Shown: in pieces, positions 21,415 through 31,189 of the stretch
Layout of the letters: each line of letters begins with the position of its first letter
Position numbering within the stretch: position 1 is the stretch's first letter
DNA from: Ichthyophis bannanicus
Lineage: Eukaryota; Chordata; Amphibia; Gymnophiona; Ichthyophiidae
Reading direction: 5' to 3'
NCBI GenBank assembly: GCA_033557465.1
Contig: CM066037.1
Span: forward strand, 518,622,686-518,686,685
Length of the DNA: 64,000 nucleotides
Program-made: the position numbers and the translations under genes
The notes under the pieces: generated by a model
The model's input: only the letters and a program-made list of their open reading frames with translations
Told to the model about the DNA's origin: nothing
The model's database searches: none

Positions 21415-21862
21415 GTCTGTCCTCATATATTTTATAATGAAGACCACTAATCATTTTAGTAGCCACCCTCTGCACTGACTCCATTCTGTTTATATCCTTT
21501 TGAAGGTGCGGTCTCTAGAATTGCACACTATACTCCAAATGAGGTCGCACCAAAGACTTATACAGAGGCATTATCACCTCCTTTTTTCTTCTAGCCATTC
21601 CTCTCCGTATGCTTTCAAGCATTCTTCTAGCTTTTGTCATCGCCTTTTCTACCTGTTTAGCTACTTTAAGATCATCAGACACAACTATGCCTAGGTCCCG
21701 CTCTTCTTTAGTGGACAAAAGTACTTCACCCCCTATACTATAATGCTCCCTTGAATTGCTGCAGCCCAAATGCATGACCTTACATTTTTTAACATTAAAT
21801 CCAAGCTTCCAAATTCTAGACCATTCCTCAAGCTTAGCTAGATCCCTCCTCATGTTATCTAC

Positions 21863-22145
21863 GAGGGAGGAGTGGCCTAGTGGTTGGGGCAAGGTACCAC
21901 AGGCCGGAAGGTTGGTGGTTCAAATCCCACTAGAGGACAGCAACCTTGGGGTTTCTAGTCCCACAGGTGCTCCTTGTGGTCTTGGGCAAGCCACTTAACC
22001 CTCCATTGCCCATGTTCCCTGTAAGTATTAGTGTATGTGTCTCATATCCCCTCGTGTTAAATGTATCCCCCAACCGCTTTGACCCAGTGAAAAGCGGGAT
22101 ATAAATGCAGCTAAATAAATAAATAAAATAAAATAAATAAATAAA
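21863..22145 (+). mobile_element. tRNA-derived CORE-SINE (MIR-like), L2-type tail
   Basis: The A box TGGCCTAGTGGT (21873-21884) and B box GGTTCAAATCC (21917-21927) mark a Pol III promoter. The centre has cttgggcaagccacttaacc, like the MIR/CORE domain. The tail, ccgctttgacccagtgaaaa then gcgggatataaatgcagc, ends in a TAAA run. The flanking ATCTAC duplicates (21857-21862 and 22146-22151) look like the TSD. The tail resembles the 3' ends of L2-like copies in this window (9731-9785), consistent with L2-driven mobilisation. It interrupts the reverse CR1 copy. Confidence 0.88.
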
Positions 22146-22829
22146 ATCTACACTTTCCTGGTTGTCTACTCTATTGAAGATTTTGGTATCATCCGCAAAG
22201 AGGCAAACCTTACCCGACAGTCCTTCCGCTATATCACTAACAAAGATGTTAAAAAGAATCGGACCAAGGACAGATCCCTGGTACACACCACTGGTAACAT
22301 CCTTCTCCTCAGAGTGAGCTCCATTTACCTGTACTGTTTATCGCCTCCCACTCAACCAATTTCTAACCCAAGCAGTAACTTAAGGGTCCATCCCTAGGGT
22401 GCTCAGTTTCTTTATAAGTCGCCTGTGAGGAACAGTGTCAAAGGCTTTACTGAAATCTAAATACACCACATCTAGGGCTCTCCCTCGGTCCAACTCCTTG
22501 GTCACCCAGTCAAACAAATCAATCAGATTTGTCTGACAAGACCTGCCTCTGGTGAATCCATGCTGCCTCGGATCCTGTAATCTGCTGGACTCCAGAAACC
22601 TCACTATTTTCTCTTTCAGCAGCGTTTCCAATAATTTACTCACCACCGAAGTTAAACTAACTGTTGGTTAGCTTTGAGTTTAAGCCAATTTTCTTTACCC
22701 TTTCCTCCCCCCAATATCTGCAATGCATGAATAATGACGACAATTTTAGTCTAAGATGAAAGCGGTTCAAAAGCAGATTAGACTGGTATACTGAATAATT
22801 TTGCTTCATTTAATTAGATAATGATAACT

Positions 22830-24422
22830 TGTCAGACGGCTGCCTGGGTGAGAATGTTCACAGTCTTGGCAAGTGCATATATCAATATGATTTGCAAGGG
22901 ATTGTGGGAAATGCAGTCCATTCACACCAGACACAGCTGCTCACAATAATTAGTTGTGCTTGAGTGTAAAGCCAATAAGATTTATCTATGGGGTTATTTC
23001 TCCCAACACAGATATGCTTGGTAGCACATAAAACAGGATACTTGCTTTCAGTGTTTAACTTAGAAAAACAAAATCAGGAAAAACAACAGCTGAACTTGTC
23101 AGGCAATCAAAGCAAAAGAATAAAGACCTGGTTGGTAACAAACTGGTCTTTTCTGTAGGCTTTAGCTAATATTTTCTTAGCAGTGTATCAAACAACAAAC
23201 AAAATCCACAAAGAAGGGAAAAACTGTTCGTTTCAGGTTAACTTCTTATATCTTCCCACATAGATTCAGAAGTGATTCCCTCAGAGCTCACAAGCAATTA
23301 GGTAAGGCTCAATTGCTAGCAGTTACCCAGCTGAAACCCCTTAGCTGGCTTGCTTTCTACTGTGTGGCTCAAATCCTACTTCAGGAGCTTTCCTGAGTAG
23401 ATTAAAGAACAAGTTTGTATTTCTTTGTGATGGTTGCTGTACTTTGTAACAGAAAATTACCAAAGGAGTTTAGACAGAGAGCAATCCATGTAAACACAGC
23501 CTTCATCTGCAATCTCTCCCCCTTCTTCAACAATCATGGGTTCAATATCATGGATTGGCACAGAGGAATTTCTCAATGGAGCACTCTCAGGACAATACTT
23601 GCTTCCCTGCTGTCTTTCAAGGGTATAGCTAGGGCATAGATCAGTGTTCATACCTGAGCTTCCATTGCTGTTAGAGTTCCTCTCTAAATAGCCTGGCCAG
23701 TATGTAGTCCAGTTTTTATGTCCAGCCTTCCAATCCAGATCCCTGGACACTGGATCTCTCTTCACATACCTTCTGGCACGGGTCTTAGGGTCCCTTCCAA
23801 GTGCAGCCGTCTCCCTTACAGGTACCGTCTGGAGATTCCTAGCTCTGCAGCACCACTCCTCTGGCTTTCCCCAGTCCAATGGTGTATGCTGGCCCTTGGA
23901 ATGCCTCCCAGTATACGTACTGCTCCGGACTCCTCTAGACCTCCCAAACGCTTTTCTCTTCTTTCTTCCAAAGGGTTTCTTGCCCTCTCTGTCCGTCCGC
24001 TCTGGCTTCTGCTTCTGATGATCCTCCAGATGATGAAGCTGTCCAAGATGAGGATATCCAAGCTGATCATGAAGATCTCCAAGATGGATCTGAGGATGAG
24101 GATAATTCTCTGTAGAATAAACTCTACCTTTATTCTGCCTAGATGAGTGCTCCACCCTAACACAGCGCAGCTGTGCTGAATCAGGCCCTGCCCTTTGAGA
24201 TGAGTGCTTAGGGATTACCTCATAGTCCTCCTGATTGAACACACATTTCCCCACTTCAGCTCCTCTAATGGCTGTTGGAAACCTGGTGCATTCTGGGACT
24301 GGTAGTCTTTTATGGGAAAATTCTGTTTTCTTATTTCTACCAGAACTGACAGGTTGCTTGTTCAGAGTCATTTCACCTTTTCTATAGCTCCTTCCTGAGC
24401 TATGATAAGCTTCCTTATCACA
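22830..24422 (-). mobile_element. Solo LTR C1 (family C), 4-bp TSD
   Basis: On the minus strand it starts TGTGATAAGG and ends CCGTCTGACA, the TG...CA form of an LTR. The 4-bp duplication AACT flanks it (22826-22829 and 24423-24426). Length is 1593 bp. No internal retroviral genes, primer-binding site or second LTR are present nearby, so it is a solo LTR. A 4-bp TSD fits ERV1- or gypsy-like elements, but the family is not identified. The 5' half holds a long ORF, and the 3' half is non-coding. Confidence 0.82.
23457..24422 (-). CDS. LTR-encoded ORF of family C, copy C1
   Basis: The frame is open from the first base of the LTR (TGT GAT AAG, giving CDKEAYHSSGRSYRK). The first Met is at 24371, giving 304 aa. 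The product is basic, hydrophilic and rich in Arg, Ser and Gln, with no signal peptide or membrane segment. Short shared words with C2 include KKTEFSHKRLPVPECTRFP, YEVIPKHSSQRAGPDS, PLDW, DWKAGH and YWPGY. It ends with an acidic tail and MDCSLSK. The conserved register against C2 suggests real coding, perhaps the tail of a protein that begins upstream of the 3' LTR. No known family is recognised. Confidence 0.5.
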   Translation of the reverse strand, partial: CDKEAYHSSGRSYRKGEMTLNKQPVSSGRNKKTEFSHKRLPVPECTRFPTAIRGAEVGKCVFNQEDYEVIPKHSSQRAGPDSAQLRCVRVEHSSRQNKGRVYSTENYPHPQIHLGDLHDQLGYPHLGQLHHLEDHQKQKPERTDREGKKPFGRKKRKAFGRSRGVRSSTYTGRHSKGQHTPLDWGKPEEWCCRARNLQTVPVRETAALGRDPKTRARRYVKRDPVSRDLDWKAGHKNWTTYWPGYLERNSNSNGSSGMNTDLCPSYTLERQQGSKYCPESAPLRNSSVPIHDIEPMIVEEGGEIADEGCVYMDCSLSKLLW

Positions 24423-24432
24423 AACTCCATTT

Positions 24433-24600
24433 CCATTTCATACTGCTAGACCAGTCCAGGCAAGCGGGTTATGCTCCCCTGCCAGTAGATGTTGGAGACA
24501 GAGAAAAACCTCCAGAGCTCTGATTGGTTAGGCTCTGGTTGGTATAGGTATACCCCTAGGGGTCCTACTCAGTATTTTCTCTGTCTCCAGCAGTTGAGGG
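24433..24600 (+). repeat. B2 left inverted terminal repeat
   Basis: Contains tactgctagaccagtccagg, gttggagacagagaaaaacc and tataggtatacccctagggg. The complement is found at 34494-34669. Confidence 0.85.
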
Positions 24601-25293
24601 TGTTACTAAATTTTCTCTACGTTTTAATTTCTTTTCTTTCTTTTACGCTCCTGGATGCACCCAGAGCACACACGAAGTGTTTCTCTGGGTTTCCAAGACC
24701 TCCAATACCAAACTTTTAAGTATTTCCTTAGGAGCAGTACTTCCTGAGGTGAGCTCCTGATCGCATGGATCAGTTGAGCTCCCTCCATCAAGGGATTCCC
24801 AGCCTCATGACACGAGGGCCTGTCTGCTGGATGGAGGGCAAATTTAATTAATTTAAATTAGATTAAATTGCTAAAAACAGTCTCATAGCTTCTCGATCCT
24901 CCGTTGCGCCTCAGCGGCACTGAAACCGGCAGTGTGAGTGACAGCCTTTATTTCCCTCCCTCCCTCCCTCCTTCCTTCTTCAGCTTCGTGGGGAAGTTAA
25001 AACGCAGGCTTTTCTGCCTCCGAAGCAGCCGGCAGCACTCCTCTCCTCCCGATTACTTTCCTTTCAGAACCGCCGCTGTCGGGTGTGTTTTTTCCGCGAA
25101 TGCTTCATTAATTCGGGGTTTCTGTGCTGGTGGCCTTTTCGCGAACGCGCAGTCGCGTTCCTGTCAGCTTTTTGGCAAGAAGTGTATTTGTCGGCATTTT
25201 CTCTTCATTTGGGGCCCCGGAACTCCTTGGATCATTCTGGTGCACTGATCAGTGCTAGCAGTATACTTTTCAGTCTGTTAGCAGAATTGGTAC

Positions 25294-25689
25294 TTGTTTT
25301 TAAAAAACAAACAAACCTCGGAAAGTATGCCTTCCTTACTGCACAGGTGTCTGGTGTGTAACAGAAAGCAGAAAGACCTAACCAACAGGCTGTGCCCAGC
25401 ATGTGATGCGCATCCAGGGGAATCTTCTTCTCTACCTGTTGCACTACCTGCTTTGGATATCAGTGTGTCAGCACCCCCTTCTTTGGATGTGCCGCAGCAC
25501 TCTCTGCCCACTGAGGGGTCGCAGACTGCTCCAGTTTTGCTTCCACAGCCTCCATCAATCTCCTCGCAGCTTGAGGCGCCTGTACATCCCACTGATGACC
25601 AGTTCCTGGCGCTGTTTCGCCAGACATGGGCCCTGTGGCATTCAGACTCCTCAGAGGTACCCTCAGTGTCTTTGCCGGCTCCAAACAAG
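25294..25689 (+). pseudogene. B2 gag-like ORF, N-terminal part
   Basis: The frame includes a Cys cluster, CLVCNRKQKDLTNRLCPACD, near 25345-25405 that may bind zinc, followed by a Ser/Pro-rich stretch and WALWHSDSSEVPSVSLPAPNK. It is interrupted at APNK by the 25690-30226 insertion and continues in register at 30240 (GIHGSMYRKRTH). It differs from family A gag in sequence but has the same position and a similar Cys-rich start. Confidence 0.7.
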
Positions 25690-25692
25690 CAC

Positions 25693-25919
25693 GGTTACTT
25701 ATTCAATTGAAGGTCTCAGACTTATCTTAATACTTTTATGGACCCAAAAATGTCCAACACTTAGGGGCTTGTTTACAAAGCCGCGGTTGCGATTCGCGAT
25801 CGTTATCGGAGCCGCATCCCCATTGAAATCAATGGGGCCGCGGCTCCGATAATGATCGCGAACCGCTACCGTGGCTTTGTAAACAAGCCCCTTAGTGTTT
25901 ATGTTGCATCAATGACCTG
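25693..25919 (+). repeat. Left inverted arm of the retroposed element
   Basis: From ggttacttattcaattgaag through aggtctcagacttatcttaa to gtttatgttgcatcaatgac. The partner at 30041-30142 is the reverse complement and lacks the 128-bp MITE. Confidence 0.85.
25764..25891. mobile_element. Harbinger-type MITE with TTA TSD
   Basis: A 128-bp palindromic element starting GGGGCTTGTTTACAAAGCC and ending in the near-complement ggctttgtaaacaagcccc. It is flanked by TTA on both sides (25761-25763 and 25892-25894). The opposite inverted arm (30041-30142) shows the unfilled sequence with a single TTA-equivalent (cactaagtgtt), which fixes the boundaries. 3-bp TWA duplications are typical of PIF/Harbinger. 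Confidence 0.85.
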
Positions 25920-26460
25920 ATGCAACATTGATTTTTGAAGTCGACTATCAGCTAGTGAAGACTTTTAAAGCGTGAAAAGTTAGTTTAAGGCTAGTGAGAC
26001 ACGGGTAATGGGAATGAGAGAATGACACAGTATGTGTATAAAATTTGTTAAAGTTAAAGGCGGTTGAGATATGGGTAGGAAATTATATGTTCAAAGTAAT
26101 CTTTGAGGCAATAGAACTAAATAATGAGTATTAGGTTTTAATGACAACTATATGAGGAGTGCTATGCATGATGTCATTACAAAGGAGGGATTTGGAGGCC
26201 GCCAATGATAGAATAGAAGGGATGGGTTAAATAGGTATGAGGGTTTCCATTCTGCATGCGCGGTGTTCCTCTGAAGCGGTCGTTTTGAAGTTTTTCTCTA
26301 GATAGAATCGCCGAAAACAGAGTTGGCATGAGACGTCTGCAGCAGTAAAGTAGGTACACCATCCTGCTAGGGACCACTGAAAGACAGCGTTAAAGATCGT
26401 TTACATTGGATAAAAAGGGAGATGGGTTGCTTATTATTATTTTTGTTTTTATAGTGATAA

Positions 26461-29400
26461 AAACTTGGTTTGCAGATTGTCATGCTGTGAGGGCTTGTGT
26501 GCATCAGAGATGCTGAGAGCTAAACTATCGGTAGTTTAACTACTGGCAGGGTCTCCCAAGATGGAAAGGTCTCAGCTGAGGTGCCCGACCAAGACAAACC
26601 ACCCATCTGGGCAGCAGCAGAATGGGATAGTGTTGACGGCGGAGGATCACATTTCTGTGACAACGGCAACAACACCAAACTTAAACTGCGCGGAAGAAAG
26701 GCCCGGCAATCTACTTCTATATCTTGCCATGAAAACCCAATGGATAGTTACAACAAAACAAATTGTGCTATAGTGCTGGAAGATGAGACCCCCAGGTTGG
26801 AAGGCACTCAACTAGCTACTGGGGAAGAGCTGAAGACTTTTCATAGTAAGGCCAGCATTTATGATGTGGTTGGATCAAAGCCCTCGGGACGTCTGACTGC
26901 TGATGTAGCTGCGCATGAAATGAGAGTCAGAAGCTGTAAAGATGTCTTACGCATTGGAACATGGAACATACGAAGCATGAACCAAGGGAAGTTGAAGATG
27001 GTCAAGAATGAAATGGAACGTGTACAACTTGATCTGTTGGGTGTCAGCGAACTGAAATGGACTGGCATCGGGCACTTTGCATCAGATGATCACATGGTCT
27101 ACTATGCTGGAAATGAAAGACAAAGAAGAAATGGTGTTGCATTTATAATAAAGAAGAAACTTGCAAGAACTGTAATGAAATACAATGCAGTCAGCGAACG
27201 CTTAATCTCTATTCGTCTACGAGGAATGCCTATCAACACAACTATAATTCAAGTATATGCCCCAACAACAGCTGCAGAAGAGAATGAAATTGAAGAGTTC
27301 TATGAACAAGTACAAGCTGAAATTGACAGAATATGCAAACAGGATATCCTGATAGTCATGGGTGACTGGAATGCAAAAGTTGGCAACAAAGAAGAAGGCA
27401 AAGTAGTTGGAAAATATGGACTTGGCAACAGAAATGAAGCTGGAGAAAGACTGATAGAATTCTGCAAGACCAACGATCTATTCATCTCAAACACCTTCTT
27501 CCATCAACACAAGCGGCGACTGTACACATGGACTTCACCCAATGGATTGTATAAAAATCAAATTGACTACATCTGTGGAAGTCAAAGATGGAAAAGTTCT
27601 ATAACATCAACAAAGACAAAACCTGGAGCTGACTGTGGTACAGATCATCAACTACTAGTATGCAAACTCAAGCTAAAGTTGAAAAAGAGCAAACCACTCA
27701 TGAATGCAGCAAAATATGACCTTGAGAATATACCACTGGAATTTAAAGACTGCCTGCAAAATCGATTTGCTGCTTTAGATACAAATGACAGTGCTCCAGA
27801 AGAGTTATGGAATGACATCAAGAAGGTTGTGTTGGAAGAAAGTGAGAAGTCTCTAGAAAAAGTGAAAAAGCAAAAACGGCCAAAATGGATGACGGAAGAA
27901 ACTCTGAAAATTGCCCAGAAACGCAGAGAAGCTAAAGCCAGAGGAGAAAGAAAGACAATAACAGAACTCAACAGAGATTTCCAACATGCAGCAAGACAGG
28001 ACAAGGAAAAGTACTAAGATGACGCATGCAAGGAAATAGAAGCAGAAACTATTAGAGGAAGAACAAGATTGGCTTTCCTAAAGCTACGAGAGTTAAAGAA
28101 AATGTTCCAGCCTCGAATTGGAATGTTACAAGATGCTCAAGGTTCTATGTTGAATGATGCTGAGAAGATCAAGAAAAGGTGGAAGGAATATACAGAGTTT
28201 TTATATGATAAAGATCAAGTGGATCAATAGCCGTTTCAACCTGTACCTTATGATCGGGAACCATTGGTGATGAAAGAAGAAATTGAAGCAGCATTGAAAG
28301 CCTTATCAAAGAACAAAGCACCAGGCATTGATAGCATTCCCATAGAAGTATTACAGCAATCTGATGCAGCTGTTACCGTACTTACAAGGCTCTGCCAAGA
28401 AATATGGAAGACAACATCATGGCCAACTGACTGGAAAAGATCTGTGTTTATACCAATACTAAAGAAAGGTGATCCAACTGACTGTGGACATTATCGCACA
28501 ATCGCTCTAATCCCACATGCCAGCAATATTCTACTGAAGATTATTCAAAAGAGACTACAACGATACCTGGAACAAGAACTACCTGAAGTGCAAGCAGGGT
28601 TCAGGAAAGGGCGAGGAATGAGAGACATCATTCCGGATGTGAGATGGATCCTTGAAAAGACTAAATTATACCAAAAGGATATTTATTTGTGCTTTATCAA
28701 CTATAGCAAGGCTTTTGACTGTGTAAACCATGAGAAACTCTGGGCCACATTAAGAAGCATGGGTATACCAGAACACCTGATCGTACTCTTGCTCAATCTG
28801 TACATTAATCAAGAAGCAACAGTTCGAACGGAACAAGGAGAAACAGAATGGTTTAAAATAAGCAAAGGTGTAAGACAAGGCTGCATACTTTCCCCCTACC
28901 TGTTTAATTTATATGCAGAACAAATCATCAGAGAAGCAGGATTGTATGAAGACAACAGAGGTGTGAAGATTTGTGGAAGACTCATCAACAACCTTCGCTA
29001 TGCTGATGATACCACATTACTGGCGGAAAGTGAAGATGATCTGAAACATTTGCTTCTCACAATCAAAGAACATAGCCTCAAAATGGGCCTGCACCTTAAT
29101 GTAAAGAAGACAAAGATCATGACAACTGGCATAATCAACAGGTTCATCGTTGAAGGATAAGAAATTGAAATCGTGAACAACTTTAACCTACTTGGATCAA
29201 CTATCAATAAAGAAGCAACAAGCAGTCAAGAAATCAGACGACGCATTGCTCTTGGCAGAATGGCTATGAAAGACCTAGATAAGATTCTCAAGAGCAGAGA
29301 TGTCTCTCTCCATACAAAGATTCGACTTGTTCAAACCATGGTATTTTCAATAACATCATATGGATGTGAAAGCTGGACAGTGAAAAAGATAGACAGGAAG

Positions 29401-29779
29401 AAAATTGATGCCTTTGAATTATGGTGCTGGCGGCGAATACTGTGTATACCATGGACTGCCCGAAGAACAAACCAGTCGGTACTGGAGGAGATCAAATCTA
29501 AGCTATCTTTAGAAGCTCAGATGACAAGACTTTGACTTTCATACTTTGGACACATCATGCGAAGAGAGAGATCATTAGAGAAAGACATCATGCTTGGCAA
29601 GATAGAAGGTCAACGCAAAAGAGGAAGGCCAGCGATGAGATGGATCGATACAATAGCAGCAGCTACGGGTACCAGTCTGTCAACAATGAGCCGCCTGACT
29701 GAAGACCGAACACAATTTAGGATAGCTATCCAGAGGGTCGCCATGAGTCGACTCCGACTCAACTGCACTTAACAACAAC
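26461..29779 (+). mobile_element. Full-length RTE-clade LINE
   Basis: Flanked by the 8-bp duplication AGTGATAA (26453-26460 and 29780-29787). It has a short 5' UTR, a single ORF, and a 3' end with a hairpin (gagtcgactccgactc) and short ACA repeats instead of poly-A, as in RTE/BovB-like LINEs. Length is 3.3 kb with no frameshift, only four stop codons. It is inserted in the retroposed element that itself splits the B2 gag. Confidence 0.9.
26581..29772 (+). pseudogene. RTE LINE polyprotein, endonuclease-RT, four stops
   Basis: One reading frame of 1064 codons with premature stops at 28015, 28228, 29158 and 29533. The endonuclease part has RIGTWNIRSMNQGK (26950), VSELKWTGIGH, QVYAPTTAAEE, MGDWNAKVG (27358) and TDHQLL (27637). 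RT has APGIDSIPIEVLQ (28318), DCGHYRTIALI (28480), CFINYSKAFDCVNHEKLW (28690), GVRQGCILSPYLFNLYAEQ (28867), the catalytic YADD (28999-29010) and a C-terminal GHIMRRERSLEKD region (29548). It resembles CFDP2-like RTE proteins, enzymes of target-primed reverse transcription. All motifs remain, so the copy is young or the stops are recent. Confidence 0.9.
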
Positions 29780-29805
29780 AGTGATAATAGTCTAAGTTGA
29801 GAAGG

Positions 29806-29860
29806 TTGATGATCCCCTGAAGAAACAGTCATTGTGAAACGCGATGTTGGTGCCAGGGTG
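29806..29860 (+). ncRNA. Hammerhead-ribozyme-like motif, degenerate
   Basis: The order CTGAAGA, a short aca..tgt stem, then GAAAC and gcgatgtt resembles the CUGAUGA - stem II - GAAA core of minimal type I hammerheads known from Penelope-like elements. The conserved U of CUGAUGA is A here, so activity is doubtful, and stems I and III are not clearly formed. Could be chance. Confidence 0.25.
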
Positions 29861-30040
29861 AGGCGATGGGATCAATGGGAGCAATAAGAAGAAGAACTTT
29901 AAAGTATAAGTAAAACGTTTGATATCCATTAAGCATTGATGAATTCAAAATGGAGACAGAAGTCCATTAAGGTCTTAGTGGGCTCCCAATAGTAACGTTT
30001 TTAGTCTTGATCTAATAGAAGTGAATTAAAAGAAGTTGAA

Positions 30041-30142
30041 GGTCATTGATGCAACATAAACACTAAGTGTTGGACATTTTTTGGTCTATAAAAGTGTTAA
30101 GATAAGTCTGAGACCTTCGATTGAATAATTGAATAAGTAACC
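30041..30142 (-). repeat. Right inverted arm of the retroposed element
   Basis: ggtcattgatgcaacataaa through cactaagtgttggacatttt to gaataagtaacc is the complement of the left arm. It represents the arm without the MITE. Confidence 0.85.
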
Positions 30143-30239
30143 AAGTTTGGCATTTTTTGGTTCAAAATTGAGCTCTAACAAGTAAGAGTTGGGCAATTAC
30201 AATCACTCTTGAAGAAGACCATTGTGGGCTCCAAACAAG

Positions 30240-30898
30240 GGCATACATGGTTCTATGTATCGCAAGCGGACTCATAAGATTACAGTCCTCAAGGGTGGAC
30301 GTCCTCCCAAAGGCGTTTCATGGATTTTACAGAACAGTCCGGAGGTTCCTGAAGACGACAGATCTTCGGCAGAGGCAAGTCTAGACTCTTCAGATTGGGA
30401 GGATGGAGGGAGTATTCTCCTTCAGACTCTTCGGTGTCAGCTCAAGAGGATTCACAGGATATCTGACTCTTCGAAAAGAGTAGTTGCCCGCCTTAATAGC
30501 ACAGGTGGTAGAAGCGCTGCTCCTCACTGATCCACCTGAGCCACAGAGTTCCCAGTCTCTGTCTCAGGTGGATCCCATCTTACAGGGCATACGAAAGCCT
30601 TCCAAAGCTTTCCCTTTCCCGGTGGAACTACAACAAATGGTATCTCGGGAATGGGAGTCCCCAGGTACCTCGCTGCGTACGGCACACCGTCTTGGTCAGT
30701 TATACCTTTGGTCCCCATCAGAACTTGAACGCTGGCTGGCATATCCGAAGGTGGATGCATTGGTGACTGGGGTTACCAAGCATACCACCATTCCGGTCGA
30801 GGGCAGAGCAGCGCTCCGAGACCAACAAGACCGTAAGGTTGAGAGTCTCCTGAAAACAGCTTTCTCATCTTTGGCTCTTAAGCTCCAGGCGACAGTCT
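30240..30898 (+). pseudogene. B2 gag-like ORF, C-terminal part
   Basis: Continues in frame from the split point: GIHGSMYRKRTHKITVLKGG, then an acidic and Ser-rich segment, a frameshift near 30490, and a helical part with VVEALLLTDPPEPQ, FPVELQQMVSREWESP and LERWLAYPKVDALVTG (30484 frame). It stops at 30898-30900. The region after it (30900-31150) still shows recognisable but broken coding, for example LSARLLAAETVARRWLWLHQ. Confidence 0.65.
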
Positions 30899-31189
30899 GA
30901 GGGGGTCTAGTGGCGTGTGCCTTGCTGCATTGGATTCAGTGACTGCCAGAAGATTCGGCCATGGGACATCTGGAATTCGTCGTGGCATTCTTGGCTAATG
31001 CCTTTTATGATCTGTTGTGTCTCTCAGCTCGCTTGTTGGCAGCGGAGACGGTAGCTAGGAGATGGCTTTGGCTGCATCAGTGGACAGCGGATGTCGCCTC
31101 CAAGACGTGACTTTCTAAGCTTCGCTTTGGTCAAAGATCGCAGTCCTTTCGAGGAGCCTGCAAAGGCACAGAGTCCAATTCGGGCCAGG

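Larger units (their letters stand above)
20833..22656 (-). pseudogene. CR1 LINE, RT domain to 3' end, reverse strand
   Basis: Minus-strand coding remnants in order: SKLLETLLKEKIVRFLESS and YLDFSKAFDTVPHRRL (22646-22380), QGSVLGPILFNIFVSDI with FADDT (22280-22190, catalytic FADD retained), KLEEWSRIWKLGFNVKKCK (21830 region), ERDLGIVVSDDLKVAKQ, PLYKSLVRPHLEY (about 21530), and the terminal FRSDMRKYFFMERVV (21040-21000). The 3' UTR ends with a short acatagaa repeat near 20833. It is 5'-truncated within RT. A SINE (21863-22145) and an unknown segment (about 21207-21414) interrupt it. No complete frame remains. Confidence 0.88.
25690..30226. mobile_element. Non-autonomous retroposed element with inverted ends, possibly Penelope-like
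   Basis: It is bounded by a 13-bp direct duplication, GGCTCCAAACAAG (25677-25689 and 30227-30239), inside the B2 gag. The ends carry an inverted repeat: 25693-25919 (broken by a MITE) against 30041-30142. Outside the nested RTE LINE only about 0.9 kb of its own sequence remains, with no protein. A 13-bp TSD argues for target-primed retroposition rather than a cut-and-paste transposon. A hammerhead-like core at about 29806-29860 suggests a Penelope-like relative, but no GIY-YIG or RT of that class is present. Confidence 0.55.

Noticed and set aside
21863..21935. Possible tRNA gene
   Set aside because: A and B boxes are present, but it continues into a CORE-like body and LINE-type tail with TSD, so it is a SINE head.
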